The notes: a model not told the origin generated them from the letters alone. A DNA stretch of 32,279 nucleotides from Streptosporangiales bacterium (GCA_009379955.1 WHST01000074.1:1-32279); one strand, 5' to 3'; counted from the stretch's first letter, positions 1 through 7,854 are shown. A program made the numbers and translations.

Positions 1-41
1 GTGAGGGTGCCGTTCACAGGTGCGCTGCGAGGGTCATCGGC

Positions 42-121
42 GGAGCTTCACCTCACCGACATGGACTTCACCTCGTCCCGGCACGAGGTGAAGTCCACGT
101 TGATCACGTGCACGTGATCAA
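42..121 (-). repeat. Intergenic palindromic repeat, copy 1
   Basis: Two nested structures lie here. An inverted repeat has perfect 14-bp arms at 63-76 and 83-96 (arm GGACTTCACCTCGT) around a 6-nt loop. Next to it, 100-121 is a perfect 22-bp palindrome made of TTGATCACGTG and its complement. Read on the minus strand, the 80 nt align without gaps to 19166-19245, with 66 identities by my hand count. It is therefore a dispersed element rather than a terminator private to one gene. It lies upstream of the thiamine promoter. Its function is unknown. Confidence 0.8.
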
Positions 122-184
122 ACGGTGCGGGCGGCGAGCCTCTTGACGATTCAGTGCCAGGCGTTGCCATGGCCGCGCCTGCCA

Positions 185-214
185 CTGACAACTCGACCCC
201 GGTGACGCTAGAGT
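185..214 (+). promoter_or_regulatory. Putative promoter of the ykoEDC transcript
   Basis: A -35-like CTGACA (185-190) is followed after 18 nt by a -10-like TAGAGT (209-214). The expected start near 221 falls just before the riboswitch P1 stem at 236, which is what a riboswitch-controlled leader needs. This is assigned by motif and position only. Confidence 0.5.
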
Positions 215-235
215 GCACGAGACCAAGCAAGCAGT

Positions 236-329
236 ACGACAGGGGAGCGCTCACAGGAGCGCTGAGAGTGCGGACGCGAACCGCAGACCCTCCGAACCTG
301 ATCCGGGTCATACCGGTGTAGGGAGTCGT
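236..329 (+). promoter_or_regulatory. TPP riboswitch (THI element)
   Basis: The element carries the conserved THI-box blocks in order: AGGGGAGC (241-248), GCTGAGAGTGCGG (261-273), ACCCTCCGAACCTGATC (287-303), then the GGGTCATACCGGTGTAGGGAG segment over 305-325. P1 closes by ACGAC (236-240) pairing with GTCGT (325-329). It sits in the leader of a thiamine-precursor transporter operon, the classic target of this class. Binding of thiamine pyrophosphate is known to lower expression of such operons. Confidence 0.95.
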
Positions 330-396
330 TTCGGGTATCTCTCCTCGCCTCGTCCGACCGCTCCTCGCGGCCGTGCGGGTGAGGTGACGACACCCG

Positions 397-422
397 GCCC
401 CTGTCCCTCGACAGAGAGGGGC
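397..422 (+). promoter_or_regulatory. Hairpin over the ykoE ribosome binding site
   Basis: CTGTC (401-405) pairs with GACAG (410-414) around a 4-nt loop, and GCCC (397-400) can pair with GGGC (419-422), burying the purine-rich GAGAGGGG ribosome site (414-421) just before the GTG at 428. No U-tract follows. I infer that the riboswitch acts on translation by exposing or hiding this hairpin, as is common for TPP switches outside Firmicutes. Confidence 0.5.
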
Positions 423-427
423 ATCTC

Positions 428-1018
428 GTGGACCACTCCTCGCCGCAGCGGTGGCGCACGGTCGACATCGTCGTCGCCGCCGTCGTCGCCGTCGCCTTCG
501 GCGTCGTCTTCATCAGCTGGAACGCGCTGTGGAGCGTCACCGGACCCGCGTTCGTGGCCTTCCCACCGGCCCAGGCACTCCTGTACGGCATGTGGCTGCT
601 GCCCGGCGTCCTCGGCGGCTACCTCGTCCGCAAGCCGGGCGCCGCCTTGTTCACCGAGCTCGTCGCGGCGTTCGTCTCGACCATCCCCGGCGGCCCGTGG
701 AACGGCGTGCTCATCATCGTGTGGGGCCTGTTCCAGGGCCTGCTGGCCGAGCTGGTGTTCCTCGCCTTCCGCTACCGCGTGTGGCGCTGGCCGGTGGTGG
801 TGCTCGCCGCCGCGGCCGCTGCGCTGTTCCCCGCGGTCGCCGACAACGTCTTCTACTACCCCACCTGGGCCCTCGGCTGGCAGGTCGCGTACGGCGGGCT
901 GGTGATCGTGAGCGCGGTCGTGATCGGCACGCTCGGCGCGGTCGGCCTGGTCCGTGCGCTCGCGCGTACGGGGGTGCTGGCGCCGTTCGCCGCGGGCCGC
1001 GAGCAGACGAGCGTCTGA
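428..1018 (+). CDS. ykoE: ECF transporter substrate-binding membrane component YkoE (HMP/thiamine)
   Basis: This 196-residue protein is a small polytopic membrane protein of the YkoE family, the S component of an energy-coupling-factor importer thought to take up the thiamine precursor hydroxymethylpyrimidine or thiamine. Hydrophobic segments lie near residues 13-32, 46-64, 70-85, 92-115, 121-138 and 150-175. The aromatic-rich loops (NVFYYPTWALGW near 138-149) are the sort of region that binds ligand in this family. GTG at 428 is chosen because GAGAGGGG lies 6 nt upstream and ORFs starting further upstream overlap the riboswitch. It is the first gene of ykoE-ykoD-ykoC, 5 nt before ykoD. The TPP riboswitch upstream supports the substrate. 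HMP versus thiamine cannot be decided from sequence. Confidence 0.88.
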   Translation: MDHSSPQRWRTVDIVVAAVVAVAFGVVFISWNALWSVTGPAFVAFPPAQALLYGMWLLPGVLGGYLVRKPGAALFTELVAAFVSTIPGGPWNGVLIIVWGLFQGLLAELVFLAFRYRVWRWPVVVLAAAAAALFPAVADNVFYYPTWALGWQVAYGGLVIVSAVVIGTLGAVGLVRALARTGVLAPFAAGREQTSV

Positions 1019-1023
1019 TCCGC

Positions 1024-2487
1024 ATGGGTGGTCCCGCCGTACGCCTCACCGGCTTCGGCTGGCGGTACGCCGGCCGCAAGGACTGGTCGGTCCGCGGTCT
1101 CGACCTCACCGTCGAGCACGGTGAGCGGGTCCTGCTGCTCGGCTCGTCCGGCGCGGGCAAGAGCACGCTGCTGCTCGCCGTCGCCGGCCTGCTGAGCACC
1201 GAGGGCAGCGGCGAGCAGGAGGGCGTCGTCGAGGTCGACGGCGTCGCGTCGGTCGACGCGCGCGACCGCGTCGGCATGGTGTTCCAGGACCCCGACGCGC
1301 AGATCGTGATGAGCGAGGTCGGCGACGACCTCGCGTTCGGGCTGGAGAACATCGAGGTCCCGGAGTCGCTGATCTGGCCCCGGGTCGACGAGGCGCTCGC
1401 GCTCGTCGGCCTCCCGTACGGCAGGGACCACCGCACCGACCACCTGTCCGGCGGCGAGAAGCAGCGGCTCGCACTCGCCGGTGCGCTGTCGCGCCGACCC
1501 GGCATGCTGCTGCTCGACGAGCCCACCGCCAACCTCGACCCCGCGGGTGGGACGCGGCTGCGCGCCGCCGTCAGCGACGCGGGCATCGAGACGCTGCTGC
1601 TCGTCGAGCACCGGATCGAGGAGTGGCTGCCGCTCGTCGACCGCGTCGTCGTGCTCGAGCCCGGCGGCGGCGTCGCCCTCGACGGCTCCCCCGGCGACGT
1701 CCTCGTCGCCCACCGCGACGCCCTCGTGGCAAGGGGGGTCTGGGTACCGGACTTCGTCCCCTCTCCGCGCCGCTCCGGGCACACCGCGGGCGACCCGCTG
1801 CTGACCGCCGAGGAGGTCGGCTTCCGCTACCCGGGCGCGACGGTCGACGCGGTCGAGGACGCCTCCTGCGTCCTGCGCGCGCATGAACTCGTCGCGCTGC
1901 TCGGTCCCAACGGTTCGGGGAAGTCGACGATGGCGTTGCTGCTCGGCGGCCTGCTGCCACCGGCGCGCGGTTCTGCCCGCGCGACGGGAGCGGACGGTCG
2001 AGAGACCGAGCTGCGCCGGCTGCGTGCCCGCGCACTCGCCCGGGTGGTCGGCTCGGTGTTCCAGCAGCCCGAGCACCAGTTCCTCACCGGCCGGGTACGC
2101 GACGAGCTCGCGCTCGGGCCGTCCCGCACCGGCGTCGGCAGGGACGAGATCGACGCCAGGGTCGGCGACCTGCTCGACCGGCTGCGCCTCGCTCCGCTCG
2201 CCGGCGCCAACCCGTACACGCTGTCCGGCGGCGAGAAGCGCCGACTCTCGGTCGCCACCGCACTCGCCGCGCGACCGGCGGCACTCGTCCTCGACGAGCC
2301 GACGTTCGGCCAAGACCTGCGCACCTGGCGGGAGCTCGTCGACCTGCTGGACGAGATCCGGGCGACCGGCGTCGGCGTCCTCGCCGTCACCCACGACGCG
2401 CCGTTCGCGGCGGCCCTCGCCGACCGCACCCTGGTCATGGACCGCGGCCGTACGCACACACCGGCGGCCGCCGAGGTCATACCATGA
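1024..2487 (+). CDS. ykoD: ECF transporter duplicated ATPase YkoD (HMP/thiamine)
   Basis: This 487-residue protein has two ABC ATPase domains fused in tandem and powers uptake by YkoE/YkoC. Domain 1 has Walker A GSSGAGKS (40-47), signature LSGGE (141-145) and Walker B LLLDEP (162-167). Domain 2 has Walker A GPNGSGKS (294-301), signature LSGGEK (400-405) and Walker B LVLDEP (421-426). Both catalytic glutamates (E166, E425) and switch histidines (near 196 and 457) are visible, so both sites look competent. The reading frame is open back to 451, but that part overlaps ykoE out of frame, so ATG 1024 directly after the ykoE stop is chosen. It ends in an ATGA overlap with ykoC, implying translational coupling. 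Confidence 0.92.
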   Translation: MGGPAVRLTGFGWRYAGRKDWSVRGLDLTVEHGERVLLLGSSGAGKSTLLLAVAGLLSTEGSGEQEGVVEVDGVASVDARDRVGMVFQDPDAQIVMSEVGDDLAFGLENIEVPESLIWPRVDEALALVGLPYGRDHRTDHLSGGEKQRLALAGALSRRPGMLLLDEPTANLDPAGGTRLRAAVSDAGIETLLLVEHRIEEWLPLVDRVVVLEPGGGVALDGSPGDVLVAHRDALVARGVWVPDFVPSPRRSGHTAGDPLLTAEEVGFRYPGATVDAVEDASCVLRAHELVALLGPNGSGKSTMALLLGGLLPPARGSARATGADGRETELRRLRARALARVVGSVFQQPEHQFLTGRVRDELALGPSRTGVGRDEIDARVGDLLDRLRLAPLAGANPYTLSGGEKRRLSVATALAARPAALVLDEPTFGQDLRTWRELVDLLDEIRATGVGVLAVTHDAPFAAALADRTLVMDRGRTHTPAAAEVIP

Positions 2488-3287
2488 CCGTCCTCTTCGC
2501 CCCGATCGCCGACCGCGACGTCGGGCTCGGCAGGTTCAACCCGGTGGCCAAGCTCGGTGCCGCGCTGCTGCCGGTCGTCGTCCTCGTGCTCACCACCGAC
2601 CCGCTCACGCCCGCCCTCATGCTGCTCGCGACGGCGCTCGCGCTGCCGTTCACCGGGGTACGCATCGGTCCGTTCCTGCGCCGCACCTGGTTCCTGCTGC
2701 CCGCGGGCCTCGGCCTCGGCGTCACCAACGTGCTCTTCGCCGACGTCCCCGGCGGGCTGCTACTCGTCGACGCGGGGCCGCTGCAGATCACCACGCAGGC
2801 GGTCTGGCTCGCTCTCGGCGTCGTGATCCGGGTCTACGCCGTCGCGCTGCCCGGCGCTCTCGCGTTCGCCACGACCGATGTCACCACGCTCGCGGACGCG
2901 CTCGTCCAGCAGCTGCGGCTGCCCTGGCGGTTCACGCTGGGCGCGCTCGCGGCGTTCCGGCTCGTCCCGCTGCTCGCCCACGAATGGCAGCTGATCTGGC
3001 TGGCCAGGCGCGCCCGCGGCGTGGAGGCCGGCAGGAACCCGGTCGTGGCGGTACGCCTCCTCACGTCCGCCGTGTTCACCCTGCTGGTGGGCGCGATCAG
3101 GCGGGCGGTCCGCATGTCGACCGCCCTGGAGGCTCGCGGGTTCGGCAGCCGGACGGGACGGACGTTCGCCCGCCGTACCCGGATGCACCGGCGCGACTGG
3201 CTCCTGCTGCTCGTCGTGGCGGGTGTCGTCGCCGTTGCCGTCGGCACAACGGTCGGAACCGACCTGTGGCAGCCGTCGTTCTCCTGA
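2484..3287 (+). CDS. ykoC: ECF transporter transmembrane T component YkoC
   Basis: This 267-residue CbiQ/EcfT-family membrane protein couples the YkoD ATPase to the YkoE substrate component. Hydrophobic segments near 25-45, 47-60, 70-90, 105-130 and 240-260 flank a cytoplasmic region. That region carries the two short coupling-helix motifs typical of T components, seen here as ARRARGVEA (about 173-181) and LEARGFGSR (214-222). Its start overlaps the ykoD stop by ATGA. It is the last gene of the operon, followed by a hairpin. The family assignment is firm; the substrate comes from the riboswitch and YkoE. Confidence 0.9.
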   Translation: MTVLFAPIADRDVGLGRFNPVAKLGAALLPVVVLVLTTDPLTPALMLLATALALPFTGVRIGPFLRRTWFLLPAGLGLGVTNVLFADVPGGLLLVDAGPLQITTQAVWLALGVVIRVYAVALPGALAFATTDVTTLADALVQQLRLPWRFTLGALAAFRLVPLLAHEWQLIWLARRARGVEAGRNPVVAVRLLTSAVFTLLVGAIRRAVRMSTALEARGFGSRTGRTFARRTRMHRRDWLLLLVVAGVVAVAVGTTVGTDLWQPSFS

Positions 3288-3295
3288 CAGAGAGA

Positions 3296-3322
3296 GTCGT
3301 CGCGCACACGCGCGGTGACGAC
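3296..3322 (+). terminator. Putative terminator hairpin after ykoC
   Basis: GTCGTCGCGC (3296-3305) pairs with GCGC (3310-3313) and GACGAC (3317-3322), with a 3-nt bulge and an ACAC loop. It begins 8 nt after the ykoC stop. There is no T-run, which is usual in high-GC actinobacteria, so termination is inferred from position and stem strength. Confidence 0.45.
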
Positions 3323-3366
3323 CACGCTGGGATGTGCCCGTCGTCGCGCACCGATAACCTCGCAGC

Positions 3367-4143
3367 GTGGATGACCGCTCGGGGGAGCCCGTGATCACGT
3401 GGCGATGGATCGCACCGGCACTCACCGGTGTGTTCGTCGTGACCACGTCGGTCTCCGGTGCCCTGGGCAGTACGGCCGAGGGCGGCGTGAAGGTCGGGTG
3501 GATCACCGTCCAGGCGATCTCGGCGCTGCTGGCGTTCGCGATCCCCACCGTGGTCCAGGCCAGGGAGCGGCGCCGCTACCGTGAGGCGGAGCAGGCACGC
3601 GTCGACGCCCGCGCCGAGATGCGGCTCGCGTTCAACGACGCGCTCGACCCCATCGTCAGGCACCTGGGCAGGCTCGCCGCGGCGAGCCGCAGGGACCGCG
3701 AGACGCTGCGCGCCCAGGCGGTGCCGTTCATCCTCAACGCGGCGACCGAGGTCATCGGGCCCGACCGCGCCCGCGCCTGCTGGTTCGTGCTCGACGACAG
3801 CCGCCCGCGCCGGCTGCGGCCGGACGAGTGCGTCGGACGCGCCGGGCTCGCGCGCACCGCCTTCGTCCAGGGCACGCTGCGCGGTGACGACACCCTCGCG
3901 ATGATCGAGAACGACGAGGTCAGGTTCAGTGCCAACGTCGACGAGGACCCGCCGCAGGGCTGGGACCCGAACATCCCGCACGACTACAAGACCTTCGTCT
4001 GCGTGCCCGTCATCTCCGGCGACGTGGCGTACGGGATGATCACGCTCGACGCACCCGCCGCCGGCGACCTCACCCGCGACGACGCGGGCCTGCTCCGGCT
4101 GCTCGCCGGTCTGCTCGGCAACGCGCTGGCGATCGACGCCTAG
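3367..4143 (+). CDS. Membrane-anchored GAF-domain protein of unknown function
   Basis: This 258-residue protein has two hydrophobic segments at about 13-34 and 43-63, then a charged, arginine-rich helix (65-90) and a C-terminal GAF-like sensor domain (about 100-250). The domain ends in the typical strand pattern (FVCVPVISGDVAYGMITLDAP then DLTRDDAGLLRLLAGLL). No kinase, cyclase or output domain follows, so it looks like a membrane-tethered ligand or redox sensor without its own effector. GTG 3367 is chosen because a -10-like TAACCT (3354-3359) ends 7 nt before it, which fits a leaderless transcript. An internal GTG at 3391 is possible but its purine tract is only 3 nt away. Partners are not evident from the neighbours. 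Confidence 0.75.
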   Translation: MDDRSGEPVITWRWIAPALTGVFVVTTSVSGALGSTAEGGVKVGWITVQAISALLAFAIPTVVQARERRRYREAEQARVDARAEMRLAFNDALDPIVRHLGRLAAASRRDRETLRAQAVPFILNAATEVIGPDRARACWFVLDDSRPRRLRPDECVGRAGLARTAFVQGTLRGDDTLAMIENDEVRFSANVDEDPPQGWDPNIPHDYKTFVCVPVISGDVAYGMITLDAPAAGDLTRDDAGLLRLLAGLLGNALAIDA

Positions 4144-4282
4144 GTTGGTCACGCGCGGCTACCAGGCGAGAGCTGCGGCTCACCGTACGCACGACCGGCT
4201 TGATCACAGCGCGTGACTTTGGGACCATTCCCCCGAAGAGCCACCGTGCACTGCTTTACCGAGCTGCCCTCAGGGAGGTCGC

Positions 4283-4456
4283 GTGGCCATCCGCATCACA
4301 CCCCCGCCGGACGACCGGGTCGCCCGTGCCCTGAAGAACCCCGTCGCCTACTTCGCCGAGGCGAGACGGCGGGCGCGCGCGGAGGTCGCCGAGGACATCG
4401 CCAGGGAGGACCGGGCCAGGAACCGGCGCAGGCCCAACGGCTCCCCACGAGACTGA
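4283..4456 (+). CDS. Small basic hypothetical protein upstream of mrp
   Basis: A GTG start at 4283 is preceded by a strong AGGGAGG (about 4272-4278) and opens a 57-codon frame ending at TGA 4454-4456. The protein begins MAIRITPPPDDRVARALKNP and continues as a highly charged helix rich in Arg, Ala and Glu (about 24-50), with a basic tail. Codon third positions are strongly G/C. It reads in a different frame from the longer 87-codon shadow ORF over the same DNA. It is followed after 29 nt by mrp and may be cotranscribed with it. I recognise no domain and assign no function; the helix could be structural or nucleic-acid binding. Confidence 0.7.
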   Translation: MAIRITPPPDDRVARALKNPVAYFAEARRRARAEVAEDIAREDRARNRRRPNGSPRD

Positions 4457-4485
4457 TCGTTGCTTTGCCTGCCTAAGGTGGAGAC

Positions 4486-5625
4486 ATGCCGTCCACCGAC
4501 ACGCTGACCGACGCCGTCTGGCGCGCGCTCGCCACGGTCAACGACCCCGAGATCCACAAACCGATCACCGACCTCGAGATGGTCAAGTCGGTCGACATCA
4601 CGCCCGAGGGGCACGTCGACGTCGCGGTGCTGCTCACCGTCGCCGGCTGCCCGATGCGCGAGACGATCACCAAGAACGTCACGAGCGCCGTGGCCGACGT
4701 CTCCGGCGTCACCGGCGTACGGGTCGAGCTCGACGTCATGAGCGAGGAACAGCGCAGGGGCCTGCAGGAGAAGCTGCGCGGCGGCGCCCCCGCCCAGGAG
4801 ATCCCGTTCGCCAAGGCCGGCTCGCTGACCCGCGTCTACGGCGTCGCGAGCGGCAAGGGCGGCGTCGGCAAGTCGTCCGTGACGGTCAACCTCGCGGTCG
4901 CCCTGGCCGAGCAGGGACTCTCCGTCGGCGTGGTCGACGCCGACATCTACGGCCACTCGGTGCCGCGCATGCTCGGCGTCGAGGGCGGACCCACCCCCGT
5001 CGAGGACATGATCATGCCGCCGTCGGCGTACGGCGTGAAGGTCATCTCGATCGGGATGTTCGCGGGCGGCAAGCCCGTGACATGGCGCGGGCCGATGCTG
5101 CACCGGGCGCTGCAGCAGTTCCTCGGCGACGTCTTCTGGGGCGATCTCGACGTCCTGCTCCTCGACCTGCCGCCGGGCACCGGCGACATCGCGATCTCGC
5201 TCGGTCAGCTGATCCCCAACTCCGAGATCATCGTGGTGACCACCCCGCAGGAGGCGGCCGCGGAGGTCGCCGAGCGCGCCGGCGTGGTCGCCCAGATGCT
5301 GCGGCAGCGGGTCGTCGGCGTCATCGAGAACATGTCCTGGCTGCCCTGCCCGCACTGCGGCGAGCAGATCGACCTCTTCGGCTCGGGCGGCGGCGCGGCC
5401 GTCGGCGCGGCCCTCACCCGCGCGCTCGGCCACGACGTCCCGCTGCTCGCCCAGGTGCCGCTCGACATCCGGCTCCGCGAGGGCGGCGACAGCGGCCGTC
5501 CGCTGGTGCTCGACCACCCCGAGTCCCCCGCGGCCGAGGCCCTGCGCGATCTGGCGAAGCATCTCGGCGGCCGGTCACGCGGTCTGGTCGGCCGTTCCCT
5601 CGGGCTGTCGCCCACCACCCGCTGA
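4486..5625 (+). CDS. mrp: Iron-sulfur cluster carrier ATPase, Mrp/ApbC family
   Basis: This 379-residue cytosolic P-loop ATPase belongs to the Mrp/NBP35 family, which holds and delivers Fe-S clusters to apoproteins. An N-terminal DUF59/MIP18 domain (about 5-85, with Cys55 in AGCPMRE) precedes the ATPase domain. That domain has the deviant Walker A GKGGVGKS (123-130), a switch region DADIYG (151-156), and LLLDLPPGTGD (224-234). The bridging-cluster motif CPHC lies at 288-291. ATG 4486 has AAGGTGGAG a few nt upstream. It is convergent with tatB, 43 nt apart, as in the mycobacterial sigE-htrA-tatB-mrp order. Only the tail after about residue 360 looks unconserved. Confidence 0.93.
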   Translation: MPSTDTLTDAVWRALATVNDPEIHKPITDLEMVKSVDITPEGHVDVAVLLTVAGCPMRETITKNVTSAVADVSGVTGVRVELDVMSEEQRRGLQEKLRGGAPAQEIPFAKAGSLTRVYGVASGKGGVGKSSVTVNLAVALAEQGLSVGVVDADIYGHSVPRMLGVEGGPTPVEDMIMPPSAYGVKVISIGMFAGGKPVTWRGPMLHRALQQFLGDVFWGDLDVLLLDLPPGTGDIAISLGQLIPNSEIIVVTTPQEAAAEVAERAGVVAQMLRQRVVGVIENMSWLPCPHCGEQIDLFGSGGGAAVGAALTRALGHDVPLLAQVPLDIRLREGGDSGRPLVLDHPESPAAEALRDLAKHLGGRSRGLVGRSLGLSPTTR

Positions 5626-5668
5626 CGCCGCCCGTCCGCCGACCGCGGCAGCGGTACCAGGTCTAGGT

Positions 5669-6028
5669 CTAGGTGGCGTCGGGGTCGTACGGCGCGCGCT
5701 CGCCGGGCGCCAGGGTCTTGACCTCGGTGACAGCGGTACGGGTGGACGACCCGTTGACCTGGTTGCGGTCGAGGCCGAGCGGATCGTCGTCCTCGAGCAG
5801 GGCCTTGCGGATGAACGTCTTGGGGTGCAGCGAGCTGATGTCGAGGTTGCGGAACTCGGCCGGCATCTCGTCCTCGAGCTCCGTCTTGGCCTTCTGCGCC
5901 CAGTTGCGGACCATGCGGATGCCCTTGGCGAGGTCGCTGGCGAGCTTCGGGAGCTTGTCCGGGCCGAAGACGATGACCGCGACGACGAGGATCACCAGGA
6001 TCTCGCCCCAGCCCACGTCGCCGAACAC
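5669..6028 (-). CDS. tatB: Twin-arginine translocase subunit TatB
   Basis: This 119-residue protein has the TatA/B fold. A very short N terminus (MFGDVGWGE) leads into one membrane helix (about 8-22), the FGPDKLPKL hinge (21-29), and an amphipathic helix (about 27-60) of charged and alanine residues. A polar, disordered C-terminal tail follows. The N-terminal FGDVGWGE with its glutamate in the membrane edge, and position behind htrA, favour TatB over TatA. TatB helps recognise folded precursors with RR signal peptides at the membrane. The start is GTG at 6028, preceded by GAGGAGGG. It is the last gene of the sigE operon, 77 nt after htrA. Confidence 0.9.
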   Translation of the reverse strand: MFGDVGWGEILVILVVAVIVFGPDKLPKLASDLAKGIRMVRNWAQKAKTELEDEMPAEFRNLDISSLHPKTFIRKALLEDDDPLGLDRNQVNGSSTRTAVTEVKTLAPGERAPYDPDAT

Positions 6029-6105
6029 CGCACCACCCTCCTCCGCGTCGAAACCCAGCCTACGGCCTGCGCGGGGACGTTGCGCAGGCGCTGACGCCGA
6101 GACGA

Positions 6106-7854
6106 TCAGGCCTCGTCGTCCTCCTCGCCGAGCGTGACCTTGGTCGTGGCCTTGGTGCCGCTCCGGTCGTACTCGACCGTGACCACCTCGTTGGGTGCGT
6201 GTGCCCGGATCACGGCGATCATGTCGACGGCGGTGTGGATCGGCAGGCCGTTGAACTTGGTGATGACATCGCCGGGCTGCAGTCCGGCCTTGTCGGCCGG
6301 TCCGCCCTCCTGCACCGGCTCCTGGCCGTCGACCGCCTGCTCGATGATCTTCGCGCCGTTGCCCTCGTAGCGGTTGTCGGTGGTGGTGCCCATCACGGCA
6401 TGGGTCGACTTGCCGCTGTCGACGAGCTGCTTGGCCGTGCGGCGCGCGGTCTTCTCGGGGATCGCGAAGCCCAGGCCGATGCTGCCGCTCGGGCCCTCGG
6501 TGCTCTTGCGCACGCTCGCGCCGGCGTAGTTGACGCCGATCAGGCGACCGCGCTCGTCGAACAGCGGCCCGCCGGAGTTGCCCGGGTTGATCGCGGCATC
6601 GGTCTGGATCGCGGCGACGTACGAGTTGCTGCGCTCGGTGATGTGCACCGGGCGGTTGAGCGCACTGACGATGCCGGTCGTCGTGGTCTGCTCCAGGCCG
6701 AGCGGCGAGCCGATCGCGATGACGGAGTCACCGACGACGACCTTCGCGGAGTTGCCGTAGGTGACCGGCTTCAGGCCGGTCTTCTCGACCTTGACGACGG
6801 CGATGTCGGCGGACGAGCTCTTTCCCCTGACGGTGGCGTCGACCACCTCGCCGTTGTGGAACTGCACCTTCACCTCGGCGCCGGACTCGGTCGCGCCGTC
6901 GACGACGTGCGCGTTGGTCATGATGTAGCCGTCGTCGGACATCACGAACCCCGAACCGAGCGAACGGCCCGCGGCCGCGGTGACGGTGATCTTGACCGCA
7001 CTCGGCATGACCCGCTTGGCGATCTCGGCGACGGAGCCCTTCGCCGGCTCGCTCGTGGTCGGGGTCGGCTCGGCCCCGCGGGTCGCGAGGACGCCACCCG
7101 TCGCTCCCCCGGCAGCGCCGCAGATCAGTGCGGTGAGCAGGACGACGACGAAGAAGACCGCGACGGGCACCCGCCGCTTCTGGCGCTGTACGGGCGCGAA
7201 CGGGTCGACCGGCATCGGCGCGGGACCGCCGGGTCCGTACGGCCCTGGCGGCATGCCACCGCCCGGCGGCTGCCACCCCCGGCCGGGCTGCTGCCCGGGA
7301 CCTGGCTGGCCGAACGCCGACGGCCGCGGCGGCTGCTGACCCGGATGCCCCGGTGACCCGGGCGGCTGCCCCTGGTAGCCGTACGCCTGGCCGGGCTGAC
7401 CCGGTCGGCCGTACTGCCCCGGCTGCTGGCCCGGTTGCTGGCCCGGCCGGTAGCCGCCGGGCGACGACCCGTACGGCGACGGCTGCTGGCCGGGGGTGCC
7501 CTGCGGGCGCGGCGGGTTCAGCCCGGGCGCGCTGTGCGGCTGGCCCTGCGGTGGCGGAGGAGGCGCGGCCTGCTGCCCCGGCGGCGGTGGGGACGGCCAG
7601 GGCTGTCCCTGCGGGGAGTGTGCCCGCGGACCGAACGACCCGGTGTCGCCGGACGCGCCCGCGGAGTCGCGCCAGCTCGGCACGGGAGGCTGACCGCCGT
7701 CGGGTGGCGTCGGCTGGCGGGGCGGTGACGCGGCGGGCCGGTCGAACGCGCGCGTACCGCCATCACCGTCGCCGGCACGGTCGGCGAAGGGGTCACGGAT
7801 GCCCTCTGCCGAGGGCCAATGGTCCCCGGAAGGCACCTCGTCGGAGTCCGCCAT
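6106..7854 (-). CDS. htrA: Membrane-anchored HtrA/DegP-type serine protease with PDZ domain
   Basis: This 582-residue protein has four parts. A long cytoplasmic stretch (1-225) is rich in Pro, Gly and Gln, with repeated PGQQPGQ-like units. One membrane helix (about 229-256) follows. Then comes a trypsin-like domain (about 272-480) with an intact triad: His316 in TNAHVVDG, Asp350 in SADIAVV, Ser427 in GNSGGP. The last part is one PDZ domain (about 485-578, GLQPGDVITKFNG). The protease acts outside the membrane in quality control of secreted proteins. It is downstream of sigE, rseA and an rseB-like gene, as expected for an envelope-stress effector. ATG 7854 has GAGGGG upstream. The disordered N-terminal region is long even for actinobacterial HtrA proteins and may recruit cytoplasmic partners. 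Confidence 0.93.
   Translation of the reverse strand: MADSDEVPSGDHWPSAEGIRDPFADRAGDGDGGTRAFDRPAASPPRQPTPPDGGQPPVPSWRDSAGASGDTGSFGPRAHSPQGQPWPSPPPPGQQAAPPPPPQGQPHSAPGLNPPRPQGTPGQQPSPYGSSPGGYRPGQQPGQQPGQYGRPGQPGQAYGYQGQPPGSPGHPGQQPPRPSAFGQPGPGQQPGRGWQPPGGGMPPGPYGPGGPAPMPVDPFAPVQRQKRRVPVAVFFVVVLLTALICGAAGGATGGVLATRGAEPTPTTSEPAKGSVAEIAKRVMPSAVKITVTAAAGRSLGSGFVMSDDGYIMTNAHVVDGATESGAEVKVQFHNGEVVDATVRGKSSSADIAVVKVEKTGLKPVTYGNSAKVVVGDSVIAIGSPLGLEQTTTTGIVSALNRPVHITERSNSYVAAIQTDAAINPGNSGGPLFDERGRLIGVNYAGASVRKSTEGPSGSIGLGFAIPEKTARRTAKQLVDSGKSTHAVMGTTTDNRYEGNGAKIIEQAVDGQEPVQEGGPADKAGLQPGDVITKFNGLPIHTAVDMIAVIRAHAPNEVVTVEYDRSGTKATTKVTLGEEDDEA

Noticed and set aside
451-1023. Extended N terminus of the ykoD reading frame
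   Set aside because: It overlaps ykoE out of frame and reads as arginine-rich shadow sequence; ATG 1024 fits the ABC domain start.
4148-4217. Inverted repeat GTCACGCGC / GCGCGTGAC as a terminator
   Set aside because: The 9-bp arms are 52 nt apart with no compact stem between them, so a functional hairpin is doubtful.
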